Part shown: positions 39,469-47,618 of the stretch, in pieces
Layout: the number at the start of each line of letters is the position of its first letter
Position numbering within the stretch: position 1 is the first letter of the stretch
Assembly (NCBI RefSeq): GCF_000364225.2
Contig: NZ_AQFT02000001.1
Location: 4,049,501 to 4,113,500, forward strand
DNA from: Eubacterium plexicaudatum ASF492
GTDB taxonomy: Bacteria > Bacillota > Clostridia > Lachnospirales > Lachnospiraceae
Direction of reading: 5' to 3'
DNA length: 64,000 bases
Translations under genes and position numbers: made by a program
The notes under the pieces: model-generated
The model's database searches: none
The model's input: the letters and a program-made list of their open reading frames with translations, nothing else
Told to the model about the DNA's origin: nothing

Positions 39469-40601
39469 GTGGATAACAATAAAAAAATGAACATTATAAA
39501 TGATATGGAATTTACTTCTTTATATCAAAAATCAAAAAAACTAATTGACAATGCCAGAAGCAATATGGGGCAAATGGCAAATACTATTACAGTCATTACA
39601 AGTTTTTTGTTGGGACATTATATTGTCGAACAAGAACAACAGGGGCAGGAACGTGCAAAATACGGCTTAAAGATAATTGATTCCTTGTCTGCATATCTTA
39701 CAAAAGAATATGGAAGAGGATTTTCCAGAAGTAATGTTGCAGGTATGAGACAATTCTACATAACCTATAAAGACAGAGAAAATGAAATTGTCCAATCTGC
39801 GATTGGACAATTGGGACATGGGATTGAAATTGTCCAATCGCAGATCGGACAATTGGACATAGTATATTCCAAATTACCATTTAAGCTAAGTTGGACACAT
39901 TATCAGATACTCATGCGAATTGAAGATAAAGATGAGAGAGACTTTTACGAAAAAGAAGCCATACGTTCTGATTGGAATGTAACCACTTTGAAAAGGCAGT
40001 ATCATTCCAGCCTATATGAAAGGCTTGCTTTAAGCAGGAATAAAGATGATGTACTACGGTTGGCAAATGAGGGTGCAATACCACAAAAGCCAGAGGATAT
40101 TTTACACACACCTTATGTTCTTGAATTTGCCGGATTAGAGGATAAAGCATCTTATCATGAAAGTGATCTGGAATCTGCAGTCATTGATAAGATGCAAAAA
40201 TTTTTGCTAGAATTAGGAAAAGGATTTTTATTTGAACAGCGCCAAAAACGCTTTACGTTCCATGACAAAAATTTTTATGTTGACTTGATTCTATATAACC
40301 GCCTGCTGCGGTGTTATGTACTAATTGATTTTAAGGCAGATGAGTTAACCCATCAGGATCTAGGACAGATGCAGATGTATGTCAATTATTATGACCGTTA
40401 TGAAAGAATCGAAGGAGAAAATCCAACCATCGGCATTCTGCTTTGTAAAAAGAGTGATGAAGCACTGGTTGACCTGACGTTGCCAGAAAACGCCAACATT
40501 TATGCAAAAGAGTACAAATTATACCTTCCGGACAAAAAATATTGCAACGAAAGTTAAAAGAATGGCTTGATGAAGAACAATACAAAAACAATAAAGAATA
40601 A
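39469..40601 (+). CDS. YhcG/DUF1016 PDDEXK nuclease family protein (3' frameshift)
   Basis: DUF1016 protein: N-terminal helical domain (HYIVEQEQQGQERAKYGLK, GFSRSNVAGMRQFY) and a C-terminal restriction-type nuclease domain (KNFYVDLILYNRLLRCYVLI with the D...D/ExK-like core, HQDLGQMQMYVNYY). Between them lies a repeated IVQSxIGQL unit. The frame is lost at the end: adding one A to AAAAAA at 40534-40539 changes KKYCNES into KKILQRKLKEWLDEEQYKN and extends it to 40601, the normal ending. Such proteins are common accessory genes, some adjacent to restriction systems; none is adjacent here. Confidence 0.85.
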
Positions 40602-40780
40602 ATATTTTATTTAAGCATATTAAAGTGTGTTTATATGATAATGTCTTTACATAATTTTTCCTCTAAATCCGGTAAAGAATCAATTTGGAGAGTGGCAATA
40701 CAACAATAAAAGGAAAAATTTGTATTGATAAATTCCAGTATTTGAAACTATAAAAACAGAGCCTGCAAAGGAGGTTTTTA

Positions 40781-41158
40781 ATGGGATTTTGGATTTTTAT
40801 GTTCATTATGGATTTGCTTATTCCGCTTACCATGATTGGATTTGGGAGATATTTTACAAAAAGAGTTCCAAAAGAAATAAATGCATTATTTGGGTATCGA
40901 ACATCCATGTCTATGAAAAGCAAAGATACCTGGGTTTTTGCACATAATTATTGTGGCAGAATATGGTATTTCTGCGGATTGATTATGCTGCCAGTCACAG
41001 TGCTGTTCTTCCTTTTGGTAATTGGAGAAAATAAGGATTATGTGGGAACCGTAGGAGGAATTATCTGTGTAGTGCAGCTTATTCCTCTCATGGGTTCTAT
41101 TTTACCAACGGAAATAGCATTGAAGAATCATTTTGATAAAAATGGAAAAAAGAAGTAA
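40781..41158 (+). CDS. SdpI-family membrane protein
   Basis: 125 residues with three membrane segments and the conserved EINALFGYRTSMSMKSKDTW of SdpI/YhfL proteins. SdpI gives immunity to a toxin in Bacillus; here it is stand-alone with AAAGGAGG upstream. Confidence 0.8.
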   Translation: MGFWIFMFIMDLLIPLTMIGFGRYFTKRVPKEINALFGYRTSMSMKSKDTWVFAHNYCGRIWYFCGLIMLPVTVLFFLLVIGENKDYVGTVGGIICVVQLIPLMGSILPTEIALKNHFDKNGKKK

Positions 41159-41173
41159 AAGGACCGCCCATGT

Positions 41174-41463
41174 TCATTGCGACATTTGCCAGTTTGTCTT
41201 TTGATCCTGATACAGCTCGTTATGCAGCAATTCAGGGTTTTCTCCGACAAACGCCTTTGCTGCTTCCTCATCACCCTGAAGCTGCCACATGAACCAGGCT
41301 GTCACATAACCATCTTCCGCATACTGCGTCTTTCCGTGATCGGTATTTTTGCGCCTCAACATCACTTTATTGGCAGTAATAATGTGCCGTCTCCAAGATA
41401 TTTCGCTTCAACGTCACCGCCTGTTTCTATTTTTTTGTTGTAATCTTTTGTGATCGCAGTCAT
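41174..41463 (-). pseudogene. Alpha/beta hydrolase remnant
   Basis: N-terminal piece MTAITKDYNKKIETGGDVEA (start 41463) and C-terminal piece RRKNTDHGKTQYAEDGYVTA ... LLHNELYQDQ lie next to each other with a frame change near 41378. About 250-300 central residues, including the catalytic triad, are missing. Joined ends indicate an internal deletion. Confidence 0.65.
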
Positions 41464-41811
41464 CTTTGACAAGCTCTGCGCAGATATATTAAAAAAATAT
41501 TTAAAGAATGGACAGACGAAGCGGATAAAAAGGAAAACAAACCTTTAAACGAATTGCTCCGCCTGCTGTTTGCACATTTTGAAATACACAGGGATTTTTA
41601 CCGTCTGCTAAACGAAAGAAATCTTGTGTACCTTTTGAAAGATGTCATTATCGGTCTTTGCGAACCGCAGCCTGAGCATTCCAAAGAGGAAGCATATGCA
41701 AGGGCGTATGTCGCCTATACGCTGTACGGCTGGATCGAAGTGTGGTTTCAGCGGGGAATGCAGGAATCAGCGGAAGAAATCGCAGAAATGTTTAAAAGCC
41801 ACGGTCTTTAA
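41464..41811 (+). pseudogene. TetR-family regulator, C-terminal remnant
   Basis: Open frame without start begins IFDKLCADILKKIFKEWTDE and continues to 41811 (LFAHFEIHRDFYRLLNERN, YTLYGWIEVWFQRGMQESAE), the ligand-binding part of a TetR repressor. The DNA-binding N-terminus is absent; the junction coincides with the start of the hydrolase remnant on the other strand. Confidence 0.7.
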
Positions 41812-41837
41812 TTGCAAATGCAACCTTGCTTATCATC

Positions 41838-42206
41838 TCATTCCAAATCTGCAACTATTTGTTTCAGCTTTTCAATCTGTTCGGTCGAGAGTTTTTTCCT
41901 GCTCAGCAGAGCAGCAAACAGCTTTTCTACCGAACCATCGTAAATTTTGTTAATCAATTCATTTGTTTCGGCTTCCTGTACTTCTTCTTTCGGAATAAGT
42001 GCATGACACATAAAATGAGGTTCGGAACGCTCAATAGCCCCTTTTTTTATACAACGTTTGATAAGCGTATACGTTGTGTTTTTATTCCATCCTAACTCCC
42101 TGGCAAGAATATCTGCAACATATCTTGCCTGTACATCTCCTTCTTTCCAGAGAATGTCCATCACTTTTAATTCGGAATTGAAAAGTTTTACCGTTTTTTG
42201 CTCCAT
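41838..42206 (-). CDS. BlaI/MecI-family repressor
   Basis: About 122 residues from MEQKTVKLFNSELKVMDILW. Winged-helix motif GWNKNTTYTLIKRCIKKGAI and C-terminal dimerisation helices ending EQIEKLKQIVADLE. ATG 42206 is chosen because AGGAG precedes it and it matches family starts. No BlaR-type sensor protease is adjacent. Confidence 0.85.
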   Translation of the reverse strand: MEQKTVKLFNSELKVMDILWKEGDVQARYVADILARELGWNKNTTYTLIKRCIKKGAIERSEPHFMCHALIPKEEVQEAETNELINKIYDGSVEKLFAALLSRKKLSTEQIEKLKQIVADLE

Positions 42207-42357
42207 GCAGTATACACTCCTTGCAAATAAGACAATTTTTTCCACTGTCCATTATACACCATCCTGTCATGTATTGCAAAGAGTCTGATCTATTGACTTT
42301 CCGACATGCATGTCATATAATAGTTTCAGACATACGTGTCGGAAAGTGGGATCGCTT

Positions 42358-42938
42358 ATGAATAAAAGAGGACAGGAAACAAGGAAACATATAAAAAATG
42401 TGCATGTTCCCTATTTGCAGAAAAAGGTTTTAAACAAGTGACAATGAAAGATATCTGCGATGTGGCAAAAGTAAGCAGGGGCGGATTGTATTGCCATTAC
42501 GAAAGCACACGTCAAATCTTTCAGGAAATTGTTGATGATATGACCGTTGAACAAGATCATGAGATTGATTTAAAAATAGAACGAAATTGTTCGGCAGTAA
42601 CTATTTTGGATGAAATTTTAAGTAAGTATGAGAAGGAAATGCTTGACAGCCAATCTTCATTAAGCATGGCAATCTATGAGTATTTTAGCATTGGTGATAT
42701 TACAAACGAGAATCATATGCTATATGAACAATATTTAATTTCAGCAAATACTTGGAAGAAGCTTATACAATACGGGATAGACAGGCATGAATTTAATGAA
42801 GTGGATATTTCTGCAGTATTCGATTTAATTGTGTTTTCGTATCAGGGGGTAAGAATGTACGGTAAACTTATGCCTGTAAACAAAGAAACCCCTTCCGGAA
42901 TCATAAAAGTTATAAGAAAAATATTAGTGAAAAGTTGA
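42358..42938 (+). CDS. TetR-family regulator (frameshifted)
   Basis: Start MNKRGQETRKHIK, then a break. Adding one A to AAAAAA at 42393-42398 gives HIKKCACSLFAEKGFKQVTM, the normal TetR helix-turn-helix lead-in, and joins to the 166-codon downstream part (MKDICDVAKVSRGGLYCHYE). Corrected length 193 residues, usual for the family. Divergent from the BlaI-type gene. Confidence 0.85.
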
Positions 42939-43273
42939 AATGGCCGGTTGTGATTTCAAATGAAACATCGCACATAAAAACAGACAATATTGACATAATC
43001 CTGATTAACAATAAACCGATAAATTGGAGGAATGAATGATGATAATGGTGGAAACTATTGCAGGAGCTTTACTTTTGATAATGAGGAAGCATATGTATAT
43101 TTGATAAATCTTTAAGGGAGATATATTCCCAATCAGATAATTCAAACTGTGATTGTCTATCTTTGAAACTCCTATGTTCTTTACTTGTGTTCTTGCAGAC
43201 TCACTTTTATTATAACATAGGAGTTTCTTGCATCTAAAGAACTTCCCTCCTCACAGGGCAAACATACTCCATA
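42939..43273. other. Intergenic region with short vestigial ORF and inverted repeat
   Basis: ATG 43033 behind TTGGAGG opens a 24-codon frame (MNDDNGGNYCRSFTFDNEEA...) without known similarity. An inverted repeat AAACTCCTATGTT (43166-43178) / AACATAGGAGTTT (43214-43226) could be a terminator or mobile-element footprint. Nothing else is seen. Confidence 0.45.
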
Positions 43274-43930
43274 TCATAACTTTCCTTGATTAAACATTTT
43301 ATTATACACATTATTAATCGTTTCCGCATAAAGGGAATACGAATGTTTTTCATTTCCTTCATTTACATCTTTCAGTTTCCGGTATTCTTGACGAATATAT
43401 TCCCATCCATTTTTTACTTCTAAAATATTATCCTCTTTTTCTTTTATTCCGGAATTTAACGAGCGAAAAACAAATTCATAAACATTTTGTTTTTTATTAT
43501 TTCTCAAATAGTAATAGCCATTATTCGAACCACATTTATCATAATAGATAATGGCAAAATCACAACGATGAGATATTTTCTTTTGCTTTTTATCAACAAC
43601 TTTTATTGTAATAGCAGATGTAGAATCCTTTGCCGCTGAATATGGGGTTCCTCTCAAAGCGTTTTTGAATGCAGCCATAAAACTCAGTTTTAAAGTTTTT
43701 GCTTGATCCTGCAAAGTTCCCCAATTCCGGATAATTAAATTATAATCAAAATCATATCCACCATTTCCTCCACGAACTCTGGTTACAAGATGCTTTTGAC
43801 CACTTCCGATTAGTTCAAACCGAAATGTCAGTCCATATTTTTTTCGCATTTCAATTTGAACAGACCGGATCATTCTTTCAAGTTCTTTTTTCACAGGGGC
43901 ATACTCGGATTTTTTCACATATTCATACAT
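43274..43930 (-). CDS. Nucleotidyltransferase-fold protein, unassigned
   Basis: 218 residues. ELIGSGQKHLVTRVRGGNGG followed by YDFDYNLII resembles the GS...DxD signature of nucleotidyltransferases, with a possible third acid in SHRCDFAII. Remaining sequence is helical and charged. It stands alone with a good promoter (TTGACA, 16 bases, TATTCT near 43992-44015 on the minus strand) and GGAG before ATG. Whether it is an active NTase (for example CD-NTase- or MNT-like) cannot be settled by eye; no effector gene is adjacent. Confidence 0.5.
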   Translation of the reverse strand: MYEYVKKSEYAPVKKELERMIRSVQIEMRKKYGLTFRFELIGSGQKHLVTRVRGGNGGYDFDYNLIIRNWGTLQDQAKTLKLSFMAAFKNALRGTPYSAAKDSTSAITIKVVDKKQKKISHRCDFAIIYYDKCGSNNGYYYLRNNKKQNVYEFVFRSLNSGIKEKEDNILEVKNGWEYIRQEYRKLKDVNEGNEKHSYSLYAETINNVYNKMFNQGKL

Positions 43931-44068
43931 ATATCATTTCTCCTTTTCGCCCATGCCACCCATACAATTTTAAAACTGTATCGTTTCAGAATATCATACT
44001 ATAGAATTTTGTCAAGTAAGAATTTTGAAAATGTCAATATTCGTAAATTTGTAACAGGAAAATACATA

Positions 44069-44097
44069 TTGAAAATCAATTTTGCATATGCTATAAT
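44069..44097 (+). promoter_or_regulatory. Promoter of the candidate antitoxin RNA
   Basis: TTGAAA (44069-44074), exact 17-base spacer, TATAAT (44092-44097). Transcription would start about 44104 and run into the hairpin at 44144-44181. Confidence 0.75.
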
Positions 44098-44103
44098 GCC
44101 AAT

Positions 44104-44187
44104 AGGCTAAAAGAAATCACGAGTCCGTAAAGGACAAAGAAACGAATCCCCAAACCGTGTTGCAGCACAGTCCGGGGATTCTTCTTT
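44104..44187 (+). ncRNA. Candidate RNA antitoxin (Fst RNAII / RatA-like)
   Basis: About 80-base non-coding transcript predicted from the promoter at 44069-44097 and the terminator hairpin at 44144-44181. Its 5' part carries AAAAGAAATCACGA (44109-44122) plus an imperfect continuation to 44135. The same sequence lies over the start codon of the toxin gene in antisense sense, so the RNA can pair with the toxin ribosome binding site and start, while its 3' part pairs with the toxin mRNA end through the shared terminator. Confidence 0.6.
44144..44187. terminator. Bidirectional terminator of the type I TA locus
   Basis: GAATCCCC ... GGGGATTC with internal CTGTGCTGCAACACGG-type pairing and T-rich flanks on both sides; shared by the two converging transcripts. 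Confidence 0.7.
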
Positions 44188-44219
44188 ACTTTTATACTGG
44201 CAAAGCACCCAGTAGGCTA

Positions 44220-44318
44220 TTAGTTGTCCGATTCATCCTTGCTGTCTAACCATTTATTGATGCGGTGGCTAACCACACCAGCCATGACAGCGATAAAAAA
44301 AGAAATCACGAATTCCAT
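44220..44318 (-). CDS. Fst/TxpA-like type I toxin peptide, 32 aa
   Basis: Minus-strand peptide starting MEFVISFFIAVMAGVVSHRI and ending KWLDSKDESDN: one short hydrophobic helix followed by a charged tail, the pattern of Fst, TxpA and 'putative holin-like toxin' peptides that depolarise the membrane. Ribosome binding site GGGGGAGGTG, promoter TTGCTG, 17 bases, TATAAT near 44359-44387. The toxin mRNA converges with the antitoxin RNA across a common terminator. Too short for the longer ORF lists. Confidence 0.75.
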   Translation of the reverse strand: MEFVISFFIAVMAGVVSHRINKWLDSKDESDN

Positions 44319-44409
44319 AAAGAACACCTCCCCCTGTTGCCAGGTATCGGCAGGACAACACTGATATTATAATGTATTTTATTGATATCAGCAATGATAA
44401 TTTTATTTT

Positions 44410-44480
44410 AAATAATATACTCCCTAAGTTAAATTTCCTTAAAATATCCCCCTAAATTTAACTTAGGGAGTATATTATTT
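44410..44480. repeat. 27-bp perfect palindromic arms
   Basis: Left arm 44410-44436 (AAATAATATACTCCCTAAGT...) and right arm 44454-44480 are exact reverse complements, 17-base loop. Longer than a usual terminator and without a T-tract; it may be a small inverted-repeat element or a strong structural barrier between the toxin promoter and the surface-protein gene. Confidence 0.7.
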
Positions 44481-44720
44481 TATATTTCACCTCTTACCAG
44501 TATTTCCATTTCATCCATAACATTGCTATCTGCAACAACTTGTTCTTAAACGCCAACCGTATTCGGATCAAGAGGAAACAGTTTGAAAAAATCAATGACA
44601 CACCGGACGCGATTTAGCGAAAAAGAAAGTGAAAAAAAGCCTTGAATATGCTATAATATAAGAACTTCTAAAAATTTAATGTAAATTGATATTTTCAATT
44701 ATGTAAGGAGGAATAAAAAC
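44481..44720. other. Leader and promoter of the LRR/SpaA surface protein
   Basis: GTGAAA, 17 bases, TATAAT at about 44630-44658, then a 60-base leader to GTAAGGAGG before ATG 44721. The rest (44500-44620) shows no gene. Confidence 0.5.
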
Positions 44721-46363
44721 ATGAGAAAACTTAGAATTTCATTGGTTTTTGTATTGGCAGCAGCTTTCCTGTTGACATCCGCTTTGTCATTTCCGCAGGC
44801 AAAGACAAAGCAGAAAATAGACATGGATGACTGTTTGTATTCCATACTCAGTGAAAAAGATCTGACTGTCCGGTATGAAGGATATAACAAAAAATTTAAT
44901 TACACGATGACCTCAATCATTATCCCGGACATGATCGGTGCAAATGGAAAATTCTATAAAGTTGTCCAAATAGGCGAGAAAGCATTGGAAGGCTTTCAAA
45001 CGCTCAAAAAACTTACCATTGGACAAAATGTGCAAAAGATTGGAAAAAAGGCTTTTTATAACTGCAAAAATTTAAAGACTGTTTTGATTAAAACATCAGA
45101 ACTTTCAAAAACATCGCTTGGTTCTTCCGCTTTTACAAATATCAATCCAAACGCAGTCATCTCCGTACCGGAGGATAAGCTGAATGTGTACAAGACATTG
45201 TTAAAAAGCAAAGGCCTGAACGAAACGAAACAAAAAGTAAAAGCATGGAAAACCGACAGCTCTGCGACAATGACCTCTCTTCCGGAACAGTCTTGCGGAT
45301 TTAGTATCGGAGATAAATCCTATCAGGAATTTAACGAGGCGAATATATACGACAGCACAGATACGATTACTTTTTCTGCCGGAATGCGCTTGCATCATGA
45401 TATGTATGGAACATGGAAAACAAAAACGATTTTGAAACCGGATTGTTATTATGATCAATGCGGTACATGTGGAATGGTATTTGAAAGTGAGAGTTTGATA
45501 GCCATTCATATTCCACTTACGGATTGTATATGTTTTAATGATATTTTTGGAACTAAAAGCGAACCGTTTGACGTAAATTATTTATTCCGGATGACAGTCC
45601 ATGTAAGGTTGTCTATCATTTTGAAATTCCGGAAGGCCTTTCTTATAAAGACGGAAGTCTACGGGTTGAAGCGCGAAATCAATATACTATTGACAGCAGC
45701 AATTATCACACGCAGATTTCAAAAAACAGTATTACCGTTACCATTGATGATATTAAAAACGTCCCATATTATTATCCGTTTGATATAGAAGCTTATGAAA
45801 AGAATATATATGGGTATGAGCTTGGCGAACATGAAACAAACAGACCACCAATTGTAGTTATTTTTGATACGGAATTGAATGATATCGCATCTGTTGAAAA
45901 TAAAGTATCTGCAAGTATTTCATATGAGTATAAGGGCATGAAGGATACGGTAAACCTTGTCGACTCGGTAATTTACGCGGGTTCACTAAAGATTGAAAAT
46001 GCGGATGATTCCGGCAATTCGTTGCAGGGAGCGCAGTTTTCCATATACAATGAAGAAGCGGTTTTTGAAAACGGCTCCAATTATGGCATACTGAAGTGGA
46101 AAAAAATGCCTGGAAGTTATAAAGCCGGAGATGTGATCAAAGTTGGCAAAGGTTCATATAAAATTGTACAGGAAAACGCTCCTCTCGGATATGAAAAAGC
46201 CTATGACAAAATCGTTGATGTATCAATCAGTCATAACGGCAGCGAGGTTACTGTCGCAGCAAAAGATGGAAGAGGAAATTCCCTTCCTGTTCATAACGGC
46301 ACAATCAGTGCAAATATCGTAAATTCACCTGGCGGCTCAGCATCAGCCAATGGCAGAAAATAA
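44721..46363 (+). CDS. Secreted LRR_5 plus SpaA/Cna-B-like surface protein (frameshifted)
   Basis: Signal peptide MRKLRISLVFVLAAAFLLTS with cleavage after the Ala/Ser region; a BspA-like leucine-rich segment (IGEKALEGFQTLKKLTIGQN, KIGKKAFYNCKNLKTV); then a fimbrial-type beta region and a prealbumin-like Cna-B/SpaA domain (GSLKIENADDSGNSLQGAQF, APLGYEKAYDKIVDV). The frame breaks after VNYLF; adding one G to GG at 45589-45590 gives FRDDSPCKVVYHFEIPEGLS and joins both parts into 547 residues. It ends SPGGSASANGRK without an LPXTG signal, so anchoring is unclear; possibly truncated. Confidence 0.75.
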
Positions 46364-46410
46364 CATCTGTTTGATTTCAACAATGCAGCGGCAAACACAC
46401 CGGAAGATTC

Positions 46411-46440
46411 AGGGCTTATGGCAAACCATAAGCCCTTTCT
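46411..46440 (+). terminator. Terminator of the surface protein gene
   Basis: AGGGCTTATGG, four-base loop, CCATAAGCCCT followed by TTCT. Confidence 0.75.
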
Positions 46441-46469
46441 CAGTTTATCCGTATGGAAGACATAACATT

Positions 46470-47057
46470 TTAAATGGAAATCCAATATCGCTGAAAAATA
46501 CCGCTTTTGCTTAATCCTTTTGTATCAATGACTTCTCTTTCTAATATACCGCCATTTTTTACGATCGTTTTGCGGCATGCAACGCCGTTCCCGTATTTGC
46601 CACAAATAAAAAGATCTGCATCGCAATAATCATAGGATAGTTTTGCTTTCATACCCTTTGAAAAAGATTTAATTTTCTTTTCAGCCGGCAAAGACAGCTT
46701 TTTTAACAATGCAAAAAAGTATTCTTCATCCCAGGAACCGTAAATTCCTTTCAGTACCTTATGCAATTTTTTCGGCGTAAGTTCTTCCGAAAAATTAGTT
46801 CCGTCAAAAACCACACCAATATTTTCTCGAATCTTTGGCTGCAATTCTTCCACAGGACTTCCCAAAACCGAAATCTCCCCCTGGTCCTTATGTATCAGTC
46901 CTAAAACAGATTTCAGTATCGTGCTTTTTCCCGCACCATTTTCTCCAATTAATCCGGCAATAGTTCCCCGCGGCACCTCAAACGATATGTCCGACAAAGT
47001 GAATGCTTCGTATTTCTTCGTTAATCCTGATACGGTCAATGCATTGCTGTTCATCAT
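46470..47057 (-). CDS. ABC ATPase, C-terminally replaced or truncated
   Basis: GENGAGKST Walker A and FSKGMKAKLS signature region are present, but after about residue 137 the expected Walker B (LDEATSGLDP-like) is missing. The last 55 residues (DADLFICGKYGNGVACRKTI ...) look unrelated to an ABC ATPase. A deletion or recombination has joined a foreign end, so it is unlikely to work. Start overlaps the GntR gene by four bases (ATGA), showing the original operon. Confidence 0.7.
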   Translation of the reverse strand: MMNSNALTVSGLTKKYEAFTLSDISFEVPRGTIAGLIGENGAGKSTILKSVLGLIHKDQGEISVLGSPVEELQPKIRENIGVVFDGTNFSEELTPKKLHKVLKGIYGSWDEEYFFALLKKLSLPAEKKIKSFSKGMKAKLSYDYCDADLFICGKYGNGVACRKTIVKNGGILEREVIDTKGLSKSGIFQRYWISI

Positions 47058-47431
47058 TCATCCTCCTCATACAAAAGGGTAAGTAAGTTTATCAGTTTAT
47101 CTGGTTTAATACCGCAAGAACGGGCAATTTCAACTGCTTCTGACAGTTTTTCTTCTATCTTTTTCTGCTGCTCTTCCAAATAAAAATCCTGATTTTGCGC
47201 CGATACATAACACCCTTTTCCTGCCGTTGTTTCAATAAAACCATCCTCCTGCAACGTGGTATATGCTTTCTGAACAGTTAAAATACTAATGTGTAAAGAT
47301 TTTGCCATAGCCCGTACGGAGGGAATTGCTTCGCCGGTTTTTAATTCTCCGCTCATAATAGCCGCTTTAATCTGTGTAGAAATTTGCTCATATAAGGGTC
47401 GACTTGCCTTATTGCTTACTATGATTTCCAA
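47054..47431 (-). CDS. GntR/YtrA-family regulator
   Basis: 125-residue YtrA-type repressor: winged helix (PLYEQISTQIKAAIMSGELK, SVRAMAKSLHISILTVQKAY) and a short dimerisation helix, no ligand domain. YtrA-type genes normally precede an ABC ATPase gene, as here. Confidence 0.9.
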   Translation of the reverse strand: MEIIVSNKASRPLYEQISTQIKAAIMSGELKTGEAIPSVRAMAKSLHISILTVQKAYTTLQEDGFIETTAGKGCYVSAQNQDFYLEEQQKKIEEKLSEAVEIARSCGIKPDKLINLLTLLYEEDE

Positions 47432-47562
47432 CTTTTCACCACCAGTCCGTTATATATTGTTATGTATCAGCAAGTACAGTATATGACAGATTGGCCGAAT
47501 TGTCAATATTGAAGTTTGTCGGCAACTACGACCACAGACTGACGGCATGCCCGTCATACTGT

Positions 47563-47602
47563 AAAAAGCCCCCTGCCATTTTCAGGCAAGAGGCTTTTGG
47601 GC
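47563..47602 (-). terminator. Terminator of the large secreted protein
   Basis: Minus strand AAAAGCCTCTTGCC ... GGCAGGGGGCTTTTT. Confidence 0.75.
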
Positions 47603-47618
47603 ATTCTATTCAGTTCAA

